DNA of 23,426 bases from JAUVUV01 sp964548275 (GCA_964548275.1 CAZJQI010000064.1:1-23426), one strand, 5' to 3'; positions 1-6,303 are shown, numbered from the stretch's first letter. Made by a program: numbers and translations. Notes: generated by a model not told the origin, from the letters alone.

Positions 1-138
1 ACTTTTGGTTACTTTTGGTTACAAAAGTAACATGAAAAATAATCTTTTTCTTTCTGACTATTAATTAACCGAACAGTACTGGATATAATTGAAAAATTAT
101 AAGAGAACGGCATGCCGTGCCCCTCTGTTTTTTCACAG
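1..138. repeat. Intergenic edge with 10-bp-stem hairpin and a decayed palindrome
   Basis: The first 22 bases contain the tandem unit ACTTTTGGTT twice. The second unit is the left arm of a perfect hairpin: GTTACTTTTG (8-17), loop GTTA, CAAAAGTAAC (22-31). At 107-124 is ACGGCATGCCGTGCCCCT, whose first 12 bases are a palindrome and which resembles half of the larger palindrome at 21100-21127. The 8-base palindrome CAGTACTG is at 74-81. No gene is seen here. These look like short dispersed intergenic palindromes, which is an inference from their form because only one window is visible. Confidence 0.6.
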
Positions 139-1398
139 TTATTTTTCAATTCCCACAAACCGTTTGAAATTATCTGAGAAAAGGTTTTTCACATCCCGCC
201 GGACTTCCTTCTTGCTCACAAGCCAGCCCGCTCTGCGGATATACTCGTATTTTTCGAAAAGAATCTCTGAAATAATTTCCCGCGAGTGGCTCCACTTGTA
301 GATCAACTGGTCGAGCACGCGAGCGTCCGAGTGCTGGGGCACGAAACTCGTGCCTAAAAGTTCGAGCCGCTCTGCTGTTATTTCGCGGATTATACTCGGG
401 TTGTTCATGAACCACCAGCAGCCGAACAGCATTATATTACTGAACTTGCGGGCTGTCACACAGGCCTCGTGCTGGTTCTCCCGGGACAGGAAAGTGACCA
501 GAAAACGGTTGTCCGGGAATTTTCTGGCCAGGGCCTCCACTGTGCCCACATCGCTTTTCCCCACTCCGTCTCCGGCATGGCCCAGCCTTGGGTTGATCAG
601 CTTGTTCACTCCGATCATCATCGCGAAAGGTATCCCGGCCTTGCGGGTAACCGGGATGATACAGCTTTCGATAATCCTGGCGCGCTTGCTTTCCTCAGGA
701 AAACAGAATGACGGCGGCAGGGACACAGCCAGGTAAAGCGGTTTCATCCTTTCTATCCAGTCATAGAGGAAACGGCTGATTTCCGAAAGGGTTTCCTCAG
801 TAAGCATAGGGGTTGTTCTATATCCCCAGCCGTCCAGGCGGCTTGCGCTTCTATCCCAGTCCATCAGCACGGGATCGATCCGCAGGGCTGCCCTGAATCT
901 CGGATCGGAGGAACCCTTCCCGTTTAGCCACACCGGGCGCTCCTTGTCATCGAACGGGTCGTTGGTCATTACCACGGCTTCCACGTTTGCCAGCTCGAAC
1001 ACCCTGTCTATGTAATCTTCCACTCCGACATTAGAGAAATATTTCCTGAATGCGTTCAGATCCCTCGCGCCGATATCCAGTCCCAGTTTATTCAGCACTG
1101 TCAGCACTCCGCGGTTTGATTCCGAAACCGGTGAATGATCACAGAACAGAGCCTTCCAGATCAGTTTTGCCTGCTTCTGTTTGGTCAGGGAGAAAAACTC
1201 CTCCGGGGTAAGAGAAGAGTAGCGGAACAACTCGGCAACGAGGTAGTGGTAGGCCAGGAGTTCATCCACGCCCCAGAGGAGCAGGTCCCCGAACGGCGGC
1301 GGATAAATGTGGGTATGCATGTCCAATACCGGCGTTTCGCGGACTGCCTTTTCGACACATTCCTGCAAAGCCCGGCTGTCTGTCAAGTGGTGGCTCAT
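139..1398 (-). CDS. Uronate-isomerase-like amidohydrolase
   Basis: This 419-residue protein looks like a divergent member of the amidohydrolase superfamily close to uronate (glucuronate) isomerase. Family enzymes are cytoplasmic TIM barrels that bind a divalent metal and open or isomerise sugar acids. Visible support is the strand-1 motif DMHTH (H28 and H30 as metal ligands) followed by YPPPFGDLLLWG and LLAYHYL, and a late HSDAR stretch followed by a basic, aromatic helix (IYKWSHSREI), which recalls the C-terminal DSRS...RHEYFRR region of uronate isomerases. There is no signal peptide. The ATG at 1396-1398 is preceded by GGAGA six bases upstream, so the start is secure. A 16 bp perfect palindrome lies 25 bases upstream. 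True substrate is unknown; it could be a hydrolase rather than an isomerase. Confidence 0.72.
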   Translation of the reverse strand: MSHHLTDSRALQECVEKAVRETPVLDMHTHIYPPPFGDLLLWGVDELLAYHYLVAELFRYSSLTPEEFFSLTKQKQAKLIWKALFCDHSPVSESNRGVLTVLNKLGLDIGARDLNAFRKYFSNVGVEDYIDRVFELANVEAVVMTNDPFDDKERPVWLNGKGSSDPRFRAALRIDPVLMDWDRSASRLDGWGYRTTPMLTEETLSEISRFLYDWIERMKPLYLAVSLPPSFCFPEESKRARIIESCIIPVTRKAGIPFAMMIGVNKLINPRLGHAGDGVGKSDVGTVEALARKFPDNRFLVTFLSRENQHEACVTARKFSNIMLFGCWWFMNNPSIIREITAERLELLGTSFVPQHSDARVLDQLIYKWSHSREIISEILFEKYEYIRRAGWLVSKKEVRRDVKNLFSDNFKRFVGIEK

Positions 1399-1422
1399 CT
1401 GTTCTCCAATTTCTGATTGGCT

Positions 1423-1438
1423 AACTCAGTACTGAGTT
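1423..1438. promoter_or_regulatory. 16 bp perfect palindrome, candidate operator
   Basis: AACTCAGTACTGAGTT is a perfect palindrome in the 94-base gap between the RidA-family gene and the start of the uronate-isomerase-like gene on the minus strand. Its position just upstream of the ribosome binding site suits an operator for a dimeric repressor. Its 8-base core CAGTACTG recurs at 74-81, just past the end of the same gene. The regulator is unknown. Confidence 0.35.
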
Positions 1439-1492
1439 TATTTCTCAGAGCTATCGAAAAAACCTGTGTACTTGTTGGGAGAAATAATTTGT

Positions 1493-1975
1493 TTACTGTT
1501 TTACCGGCAAGAATCCGGGAGCTTCGACAATTGCATCTATCTCTATCAATGCGCCGAGAGCAAGGCGCGACACCTCAACGGTTGACCTGGCCGGCTTGCG
1601 GCGAGGGAAAAAAGAGGCGTAAACCTCGTTCATTTTCGCGAAATCATCCATGCTTTTCAAAAATACTGTGGTTTTCACGGCAGCATTCAGGCTGGACCTG
1701 TACTCTCTCTTCAGCAGGGCATTGATATTTTCCAGCGTCTGCCTGGTCTGCGAGGTAATATCATTGCCGGCAAATTCACCGGTCTCGGGATCGACTCCGA
1801 TATGCCCGGAAACAAAGATAAAGTTGGCGCTTCTCACAGCCGGTGAAAACGGGAGATCAGCTTTGGCCGGGGTGGTCTTTTCACCGGGTCGAGCTGAGGC
1901 CGGCTGGTTCAACACACTGTCGGAAGCCAGGATAAGGAATGATAGAGGAATTAATATGAACGCAAGCTTTTTCAT
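1493..1975 (-). CDS. Secreted RidA/YjgF-family protein
   Basis: This 160-residue RidA (YjgF/YER057c/UK114) family protein carries an export signal. RidA enzymes hydrolyse reactive enamine/imine intermediates, such as 2-aminoacrylate from serine dehydration, and are normally cytosolic trimers of about 130 residues. Family marks here are FVSGHIGVDPETGEF, TRQTLENINALL, VKTTVFLKSMDDFAKMNEVY, and PARSTVEVSRLALGALIEIDAIVEA, which contains the arginine (PARS) and glutamate (EIDAI) of the active site. Residues 1-28 form a signal peptide (MKK, hydrophobic stretch, then ASA as a likely cleavage site). The ATG at 1973-1975 has GAGGT seven bases upstream. It lies on the same strand as, and upstream of, the uronate-isomerase-like gene, with a 94-base gap. 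The exported location is the odd point. Confidence 0.88.
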   Translation of the reverse strand: MKKLAFILIPLSFLILASDSVLNQPASARPGEKTTPAKADLPFSPAVRSANFIFVSGHIGVDPETGEFAGNDITSQTRQTLENINALLKREYRSSLNAAVKTTVFLKSMDDFAKMNEVYASFFPRRKPARSTVEVSRLALGALIEIDAIVEAPGFLPVKQ

Positions 1976-2070
1976 CTTAGCACCTCACGGTGAAATGACA
2001 GGTAAGAAATTCGAACAGGGAAACGCTCCGGCGGATTCCGCCACAGGATGAATTCTTCCGGGGCAGGGGA

Positions 2071-2091
2071 TGCCTTATTTAATTTAAGGCA
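2071..2091. other. Hairpin downstream of the UroD-like gene
   Basis: TGCCTTA (2071-2077), a 7-base loop and TAAGGCA (2085-2091) form a perfect 7 bp stem 24 bases past the stop of the minus-strand UroD-like gene. There is no following T-run on the minus strand, so it is at best a weak terminator or a transcript-end stabiliser. Confidence 0.3.
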
Positions 2092-2114
2092 GGGCGGCAG
2101 GGTTTGGCAACCGT

Positions 2115-3185
2115 TCAGTAGCCGCCTTCCTGGTAAGCAGTTTCGTACATTGCCAGGATGTTTTCCAGCGGGGCGTCGATCTGGATATATGTGTGTCCCG
2201 GACCGATAATAAAACCTCCTCCTGGTCCCAAGATCTCAATATTCCTGCGCACCTCGCTGCGCACGTCCTCCACTGTGCCCTTGTTCAAGGTCTGGAGAAG
2301 GTCCACTGAGCCATAGAAACAGAGGTCTTTCCCGTATTCTCTTTTCAACGATTCGAGGTCCATGCCGGCCGCCCTGCGCTGAATCGGTTCGAGAATATCC
2401 ACTCCCGAATCGATAATATCGGGCAGAAGGAGCCGTACCGAGCCGCAGACATGGAGCAGGAATTTTTTCCCGTGTCGGTGAACCTTGTCGGAGATTTGCC
2501 TCAGGTAAGGCTTGATCAGCCGCTTGAATACCTCCGGCGAGAACAGAGGCCCGCTGTCCATGCAGTAGTCGTCTGCAACGTAAAAGATATCGAAGCCTTC
2601 TGAAGCCTGTTCGAGCAGCCGGTCAAGCGAACTCAAAAGGTAGGAGGAGGTTCTTTCCACAAGCGCCTCGGCCAGCTTTGTGTTAAGCGCCAGATCGACC
2701 AGGAACTGCTCCATGCCGCGCAGGAAAGTGGCGTTGAAATAGCCTCCGTGAGTTATATGGGCGATAATCGCCCTCTCGGGCTGTTCGCGGCGTAACTCGT
2801 TCAGGTGGTGAAAGTCGAGAAGGTCGGCTTGTGGCCAGTCGTAGCTGTCAAGCTCAGCGACTGTTTTGATCTCGGCCAGAGGGTAGTAGACTATTTCCTC
2901 GTAAAAACCGGTCTTATCACCCACAGTATACGGCTGAGGCTTTATCCGGTAGCCCCAGCGGTTCTGGAAAAGACCGTTGTCGAGTTGACGTTCACGGGGA
3001 TCGTTAATTAGCGGACCCTCCAGCCAGGTGTCCACGTGAAGGGCATCCCACAACGCAGCACGAGAATTGATGCCGAAATGCTCATAAAGGAGATCGTAGA
3101 CCACAGGCTCGGCGTCAAATGTGATCGGCACACGGTCAGGTTCTCTGTGGTTGACTGCACTCAGCACACGCTCTCTGCTGTTCAT
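2115..3185 (-). CDS. Uroporphyrinogen decarboxylase (UroD)-family protein, MtaA/CmuA-like
   Basis: This 356-residue protein belongs to the UroD-fold superfamily. It begins with the characteristic MNSRERVLSAVNHREPDRVP and ends in FIIGPGHTYIQIDAPLENI. It is more likely a corrinoid-dependent methyltransferase or related enzyme than a haem-pathway decarboxylase. It has HVCGSV near residue 243, matching the HxC zinc-binding motif of MtaA/CmuA methyltransferases, and I do not see the N-terminal arginine-rich substrate loop expected of HemE. The third zinc cysteine of MtaA is not evident; the equivalent C-terminal region reads GPGH. No corrinoid protein gene is nearby. The ATG is at 3183-3185 after an AAGAGAAG purine tract. 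Many environmental bacteria carry multiple such paralogues of unknown substrate. Confidence 0.83.
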   Translation of the reverse strand: MNSRERVLSAVNHREPDRVPITFDAEPVVYDLLYEHFGINSRAALWDALHVDTWLEGPLINDPRERQLDNGLFQNRWGYRIKPQPYTVGDKTGFYEEIVYYPLAEIKTVAELDSYDWPQADLLDFHHLNELRREQPERAIIAHITHGGYFNATFLRGMEQFLVDLALNTKLAEALVERTSSYLLSSLDRLLEQASEGFDIFYVADDYCMDSGPLFSPEVFKRLIKPYLRQISDKVHRHGKKFLLHVCGSVRLLLPDIIDSGVDILEPIQRRAAGMDLESLKREYGKDLCFYGSVDLLQTLNKGTVEDVRSEVRRNIEILGPGGGFIIGPGHTYIQIDAPLENILAMYETAYQEGGY

Positions 3186-3285
3186 GAATCTTCTCTTTTA
3201 CTTGATAGTGAAAGGCTTTCCTAGCAAGGCTTATATCTTTCAAGGCGCATTAATTCTTTATTTGCAGAAATATATAAGTATACAT

Positions 3286-3405
3286 TCAACCCGAAAAAAG
3301 CAACCTCAACAGGTGAAAAGGGCGCGAGAAAATCGCGCAATTTTCCCAAATAAATGAGCTATGAATTCAGGCACGGGTATGGAAACGCAGGGAACCAATT
3401 CTCAG
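3286..3405. repeat. 120 bp intergenic repeat, copy 1
   Basis: This copy matches 4577-4696 at 119 of 120 positions; the single difference is G3337 versus A4628. The repeat contains a stem-loop at 3315-3345: outer stem GAAAA/TTTTC (5 bp), a GG/AA internal loop, an inner stem GCGCGA/TCGCGC (6 bp) and a GAAAA loop. The right part also reads as the start of a 19-codon ORF. Similarity fades gradually past 3405 (CGA.TGAT is shared) and stops abruptly on the left. There are no flanking target duplications or transposase, so it is not an obvious MITE. Confidence 0.9.
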
Positions 3406-3413
3406 TCGAATGA
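3354..3413 (+). CDS. Putative 19-residue micro-ORF in repeat copy 1
   Basis: An ATG inside the 120 bp repeat opens a frame reading MSYEFRHGYGNAGNQFSVE and then TGA. The second repeat copy has the same frame and the same stop position, with VE replaced by DD. There is no Shine-Dalgarno sequence in front of the ATG (the preceding bases are TTTTCCCAAATAA), so translation is doubtful. No known peptide family is recognised. The near-identity of the two copies means synonymous-change statistics cannot be applied. It could equally be a chance frame inside a structured RNA or DNA repeat. Confidence 0.22.
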   Translation: MSYEFRHGYGNAGNQFSVE

Positions 3414-3546
3414 TTTCGGATAGACTAAATGGTGGGTAATCTCTGCTTCCAGAACTCTCTAACGAACGGCTTTTGTCAGATGCTTCGGCAGACCACTTTT
3501 GCCTGCGATATCCTCGGGCTTCTTATATCCTGATGGCTCCGGTTCA

Positions 3547-4425
3547 TCATCTCAGCCTGGCGGCGACCCATTCCATCGCTCCGGGAGTTGATTTCCATGC
3601 CGCCTTATTCTCCAAAACGCAGACTATGGCCTCGTTCTCGTCGCCGAAACCATAGTAATCTGGAAGGGTGTGGGGCATCCTTTTGCGACCGAGGAAATAG
3701 GCAGGCACATGCTTATTATTTTCGAGGGCTGCTTCCAGAGACTTTCTCGCCCCTGGAGAATCACCTTGCTTCCGGAAATCCAGGAGCGCCCTTGAGTAAA
3801 GCCAGGTCGCCATGCAGTCATCCTCGTACTGCATGAAAAGCTTTTCAGCGTCCCGGTCGCGGTTCAGTTCGATCAGGCAGGGCATGAGAAGATATCGGAT
3901 TCCCTGGTTGTCGTTGGGATTGAGCCGAAGCATGTCTTGGTAGTGCTCCACGGCTTCCTCGCGCCGTCTGGCCTCCCATAGACACCCAGCAAGTCCACCA
4001 CGTGCGCGCATGTAGGGACGGGTTTCCAGGAGCCCCCAGAAGTATCCGACATCTTCCTTGAACGCTTTTTTCCCGAGAGCTCGTTCGCCTGCCTGGACTC
4101 CTTTTCGATAGAGATCAATCGTCTCCTCGAGTGAGGCCGCGGTCTCTTCAGCCAGGAGAACATAGGCATCCGCGCAGTCGGGAGATGTTTCTAGAGCTTT
4201 CTTGGCCAATGCAATTCTTTGTTTGCGGTTTGGGGCCTCCCAGGCATCGTACATGATGTCCTGCGCCTTGTCCACGGCGCGAAATTTGCCGCCACCCAAA
4301 ATACCGGCAAACATGCCCTCAACAGACTCAGGCGGAGGCAAGGACGGTAGGGTGTTTTGCTTCTTGGAAGCAGGTTTTTTCTTCCCTGAGGAAGATTTCG
4401 ATTTTTTCTTCTTTCCTTTGCTCAT
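3547..4425 (-). CDS. ST7-like tetratricopeptide-repeat protein
   Basis: This 292-residue cytoplasmic protein has an extremely lysine/serine-rich N-terminus (residues 1-24, starting MSKGKKKKSK) and then helical TPR-type repeats: ALAKKALETSPDCADAYVLLAEE, a unit around RPYMRARGGLAGCLWEARRREEAVEHYQDMLRLNPND, then a final helical region. The order of repeats and the C-terminal block LPDYYGFGDENEAIVCV resemble the bacterial relatives of the ST7 family (suppressor of tumorigenicity 7), whose biochemical role is unknown. TPR units usually mediate protein contacts; the basic tail may bind nucleic acid or ribosomes, which is an inference. The ATG at 4423-4425 follows AAAGGA. Its promoter region contains repeat copy 2. 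Confidence 0.7.
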   Translation of the reverse strand: MSKGKKKKSKSSSGKKKPASKKQNTLPSLPPPESVEGMFAGILGGGKFRAVDKAQDIMYDAWEAPNRKQRIALAKKALETSPDCADAYVLLAEETAASLEETIDLYRKGVQAGERALGKKAFKEDVGYFWGLLETRPYMRARGGLAGCLWEARRREEAVEHYQDMLRLNPNDNQGIRYLLMPCLIELNRDRDAEKLFMQYEDDCMATWLYSRALLDFRKQGDSPGARKSLEAALENNKHVPAYFLGRKRMPHTLPDYYGFGDENEAIVCVLENKAAWKSTPGAMEWVAARLR

Positions 4426-4576
4426 ATGGGTCCTTTCGAGCTTGAATCACGAGATTCTTTATCGTATTTGGCGATAAATTATTCGTTTTCCTCAGGAGTA
4501 TTAAAGGTTTATCTGGACAAAACAGGAAAAAGAGACACCTCTTCCTCAGTTCATTCCAATGTGGTTAATATATATA

Positions 4577-4696
4577 TCAACCCGAAAAAAGCAACCTCAA
4601 CAGGTGAAAAGGGCGCGAGAAAATCGCACAATTTTCCCAAATAAATGAGCTATGAATTCAGGCACGGGTATGGAAACGCAGGGAACCAATTCTCAG
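4577..4696. repeat. 120 bp intergenic repeat, copy 2
   Basis: This is the partner of 3286-3405, offset by exactly 1291 bases with no indel. The stem-loop falls at 4606-4636, but A4628 breaks one inner base pair (C4614) without a compensating change. In plus orientation this copy lies in the leader of the amidohydrolase at 4822. In minus orientation both copies lie upstream of a minus-strand gene (UroD-like and TPR), at 100 and 151 bases from the start codons. Confidence 0.9.
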
Positions 4697-4704
4697 ACGA
4701 TTGA
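4645..4704 (+). CDS. Putative 19-residue micro-ORF in repeat copy 2
   Basis: The frame reads MSYEFRHGYGNAGNQFSDD and stops at TGA, 117 bases before the amidohydrolase ATG. Compared with copy 1 only the last two codons differ (GTC GAA becomes GAC GAT), and the stop is kept although the two sequences are diverging at this point. It has no visible ribosome binding site. If translated it would act as a leader peptide for the downstream gene, because it precedes two alternative RNA stems. Chance remains a real possibility. Confidence 0.25.
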   Translation: MSYEFRHGYGNAGNQFSDD

Positions 4705-4734
4705 TAATCATTCTTAGGCATTGACTCAGACAAA

Positions 4735-4779
4735 CCAGGAGGCCTATTTTAAGGACATTGCGCTCCTGGCAAATAAGGC
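4735..4779 (+). promoter_or_regulatory. Two mutually exclusive stems in the amidohydrolase leader
   Basis: CCAGGAG (4735-4741) pairs with CTCCTGG (4763-4769). GCCTATTT (4742-4749) pairs with AAATAAGGC (4771-4779) with one bulged A. The arms are interleaved in the order A B A' B', so the two stems either compete or form a pseudoknot. They sit between the micro-ORF and the ribosome binding site of the gene at 4822. Such an arrangement fits an attenuator-like switch, but no terminator T-run or Shine-Dalgarno sequestration is evident. Confidence 0.35.
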
Positions 4780-4821
4780 TAATTGCAAGATAACTATAGT
4801 TCGGAAATAGGAGAATCATAG

Positions 4822-6132
4822 ATGCAGGAACTGGAATCTACTTACATAGAATTGAGGCAACTGATTGCTCAGATGCCTGTTATCGACACACACGAGCATA
4901 CAAAGTCTGAACGTTTTCGCCGGGAAAATCCCTTTTCGCCTTTGGACCTGGGTTACGTGGGTTGCAACCTTTGCGGCGCCGGGGCAAGTGATAAGGAAGC
5001 TGAGGCGGCAGAGAACGCCGAGCGTGATCCTGCGCTCGCGCGAGAGGTATTTCTGAAATACTATCCCTACACCAGAACCACTGGATACGGCAGGTCAATC
5101 GAGCGTACACTCCGGGATGTGTTCGGGATCGAAACCCTCGATGAGGGAAGTTTCAACACGCTCTGGGAAAAGATCCGTACCGGGATAGCCGAGGGCTCTT
5201 ACGAAAAATGGTTCAAGCAAAGGTATAATATCCGCGCGGTTATCCTGGACAGCGACAGTGATGATGAATACCCGGAACTTTTTTTCCGCAGCCTGCGTCA
5301 TGCGAAATTTTTCATCCTTGCCGACAGCAGGGAGGATCTCGAGGAGCTGGAGGCTCGAAGCGGCCGGTCTATCCATTCTGCAGCCCAGATGCGCGAGGCG
5401 ATGTGGAGCTATCTGGAGAGACTGCTGAAAGAGCAGAAAAACGTGGTGGCTTTGAAAAACAACCTGGCCTACAACCGCTCGATCTATTTTGAGCGCACGA
5501 CCCTGGCCGATGCCGACCGGGCTTTCAATAAACTTTTCGCCCGCAAGTTCGCCCACCACGCTGCTACCTGGATCGATACGCCGCACCGCAGCTATGATGA
5601 GCTTGCGCCCCTGCAGGATTTTCTCGTGCACGAGAGCGTGCGTTTCGCCGAGGAGCACGGCCTGGCCTACCAGATCCACACCGGCCTTCAGGCTGGATAC
5701 ACCAACGATATTACCGACAGCAGGCCCTCACACCTGATCAATCTTATCAGCGAGTACAGACGGGTGCCGTTTGCGCTGTTCCACGGCGGTTTCCCGTACT
5801 GCCGCGAGTGGGGAGTGATCGGCAAAAACTTTCCCAACGCGTATCTCGATCTGTGCTGGATGCATATTATCAGCCCGGCCACCACGATCCAGATGCTCGA
5901 CGAATGGCTGGATTACGTGCCGAACAACAAGATTTTCGCCTTCGGCGGGGACCTTCACATGGTGGAAAGCATTCACGGCCATCTGGAGATCGCACGTGAC
6001 AATATCGCCCGGGCACTGGCAGTCAAGGTCCACCGGGGCGACTTCGACAGGAAGACAGCAGTTCAGATTGCCCAGAACATGCTTTTCCACAATCCGAACC
6101 GGGTGTTCAAGCTCAATCTGGAATTGGAGTGA
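4822..6132 (+). CDS. Amidohydrolase-2-type metal-dependent hydrolase
   Basis: This 436-residue cytoplasmic TIM-barrel protein is of the amidohydrolase superfamily (amidohydrolase-2/uronate-isomerase-like branch). Metal-site motifs appear in the expected order: DTHEH on strand 1 (H24, H26), QIHTG near residue 290, FHGGFPY near residue 320 and FAFGGDLH near residue 373, giving the His and Asp ligands. Such proteins hydrolyse or decarboxylate small acids, or isomerise sugar acids; the substrate is not predictable here. The ATG is placed by AGGAG nine bases upstream. The long structured leader with a repeat, micro-ORF and alternative stems suggests post-transcriptional control. It shares the superfamily, but little overall sequence, with the gene at 139-1398. 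A GC-rich cloverleaf element follows about 90 bases downstream. Confidence 0.85.
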   Translation: MQELESTYIELRQLIAQMPVIDTHEHTKSERFRRENPFSPLDLGYVGCNLCGAGASDKEAEAAENAERDPALAREVFLKYYPYTRTTGYGRSIERTLRDVFGIETLDEGSFNTLWEKIRTGIAEGSYEKWFKQRYNIRAVILDSDSDDEYPELFFRSLRHAKFFILADSREDLEELEARSGRSIHSAAQMREAMWSYLERLLKEQKNVVALKNNLAYNRSIYFERTTLADADRAFNKLFARKFAHHAATWIDTPHRSYDELAPLQDFLVHESVRFAEEHGLAYQIHTGLQAGYTNDITDSRPSHLINLISEYRRVPFALFHGGFPYCREWGVIGKNFPNAYLDLCWMHIISPATTIQMLDEWLDYVPNNKIFAFGGDLHMVESIHGHLEIARDNIARALAVKVHRGDFDRKTAVQIAQNMLFHNPNRVFKLNLELE

Positions 6133-6220
6133 TTTCCGCTGAATGGGGACAGGGAACAGAGCGGGATTTTAACCCGTATTATTCATAAATCAGTAAGATG
6201 TTATGTTTCCCCGGGGCCTG

Positions 6221-6303
6221 GGGGGCGGCGGGCGCATGGAATGCGCACCGTTGCGCAAAAGCGCAACGGCCTGTGCGGCTTAGGCCGCACAGCCGCCGCC
6301 CCC
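6221..6303. repeat. Four-helix cloverleaf palindromic element
   Basis: An 83-base GC-rich element folds perfectly on either strand. The closing stem GGGGGCGGCGG (6221-6231) pairs with CCGCCGCCCCC (6293-6303) for 11 bp. Inside are three consecutive hairpins: GCGCAT/ATGCGC (6232-6246, loop GGA), CCGTTGCGC/GCGCAACGG (6248-6269, loop AAAA) and CTGTGCGGC/GCCGCACAG (6271-6292, loop TTAG). All pairs are Watson-Crick, with at most one unpaired base between helices. It contains no gene. It lies between the amidohydrolase stop and the SagB-type gene and could act as a terminator or RNA stabiliser, or be a dispersed repeat. Confidence 0.85.

Larger units (their letters stand above)
3186..3546. other. 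361 bp intergenic region holding repeat copy 1
   Basis: No convincing protein-coding gene of ordinary size lies here. The region contains the first copy of a 120 bp repeat (3286-3405), followed by GGGTAATC (3434-3441), a small perfect hairpin TCTG-CTTC-CAGA (3442-3453), and the 3' side of the convergently placed TPR gene. The 100 bases between the UroD-like start and the repeat are AT-rich and probably hold its promoter, but I cannot fix -35/-10 boxes with confidence. Confidence 0.6.
4426..4821. other. 396 bp divergent intergenic region with repeat copy 2
   Basis: This region separates the minus-strand TPR gene from the plus-strand amidohydrolase. It holds repeat copy 2 (4577-4696), the micro-ORF at 4645-4704 and two interleaved inverted repeats (4735-4779). 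AGGAG just before the amidohydrolase ATG serves as its ribosome binding site. An alternating TA tract (about 4569-4577) directly abuts the left edge of the repeat. The rest is AT-rich without a recognisable gene. Confidence 0.6.

Noticed and set aside
3121..3357. 78-codon plus-strand ORF ending in repeat copy 1
   Set aside because: It begins inside the UroD-like gene on the opposite strand, has no ribosome binding site, and enters the repeat in a different frame from the comparable 72-codon ORF ending at 4644 in copy 2. The repeat is therefore not the shared tail of a protein family.
3286..3405. The 120 bp repeat as a MITE
   Set aside because: There are no terminal inverted repeats spanning its ends and no target-site duplication; the internal hairpin is local only.
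3301..4620. CRISPR array or toxin-antitoxin pair near the repeats
   Set aside because: There are only two copies, far apart and at no regular spacing, and no cas gene. The ImmA/IrrE-type gene further on has no antitoxin-like partner.
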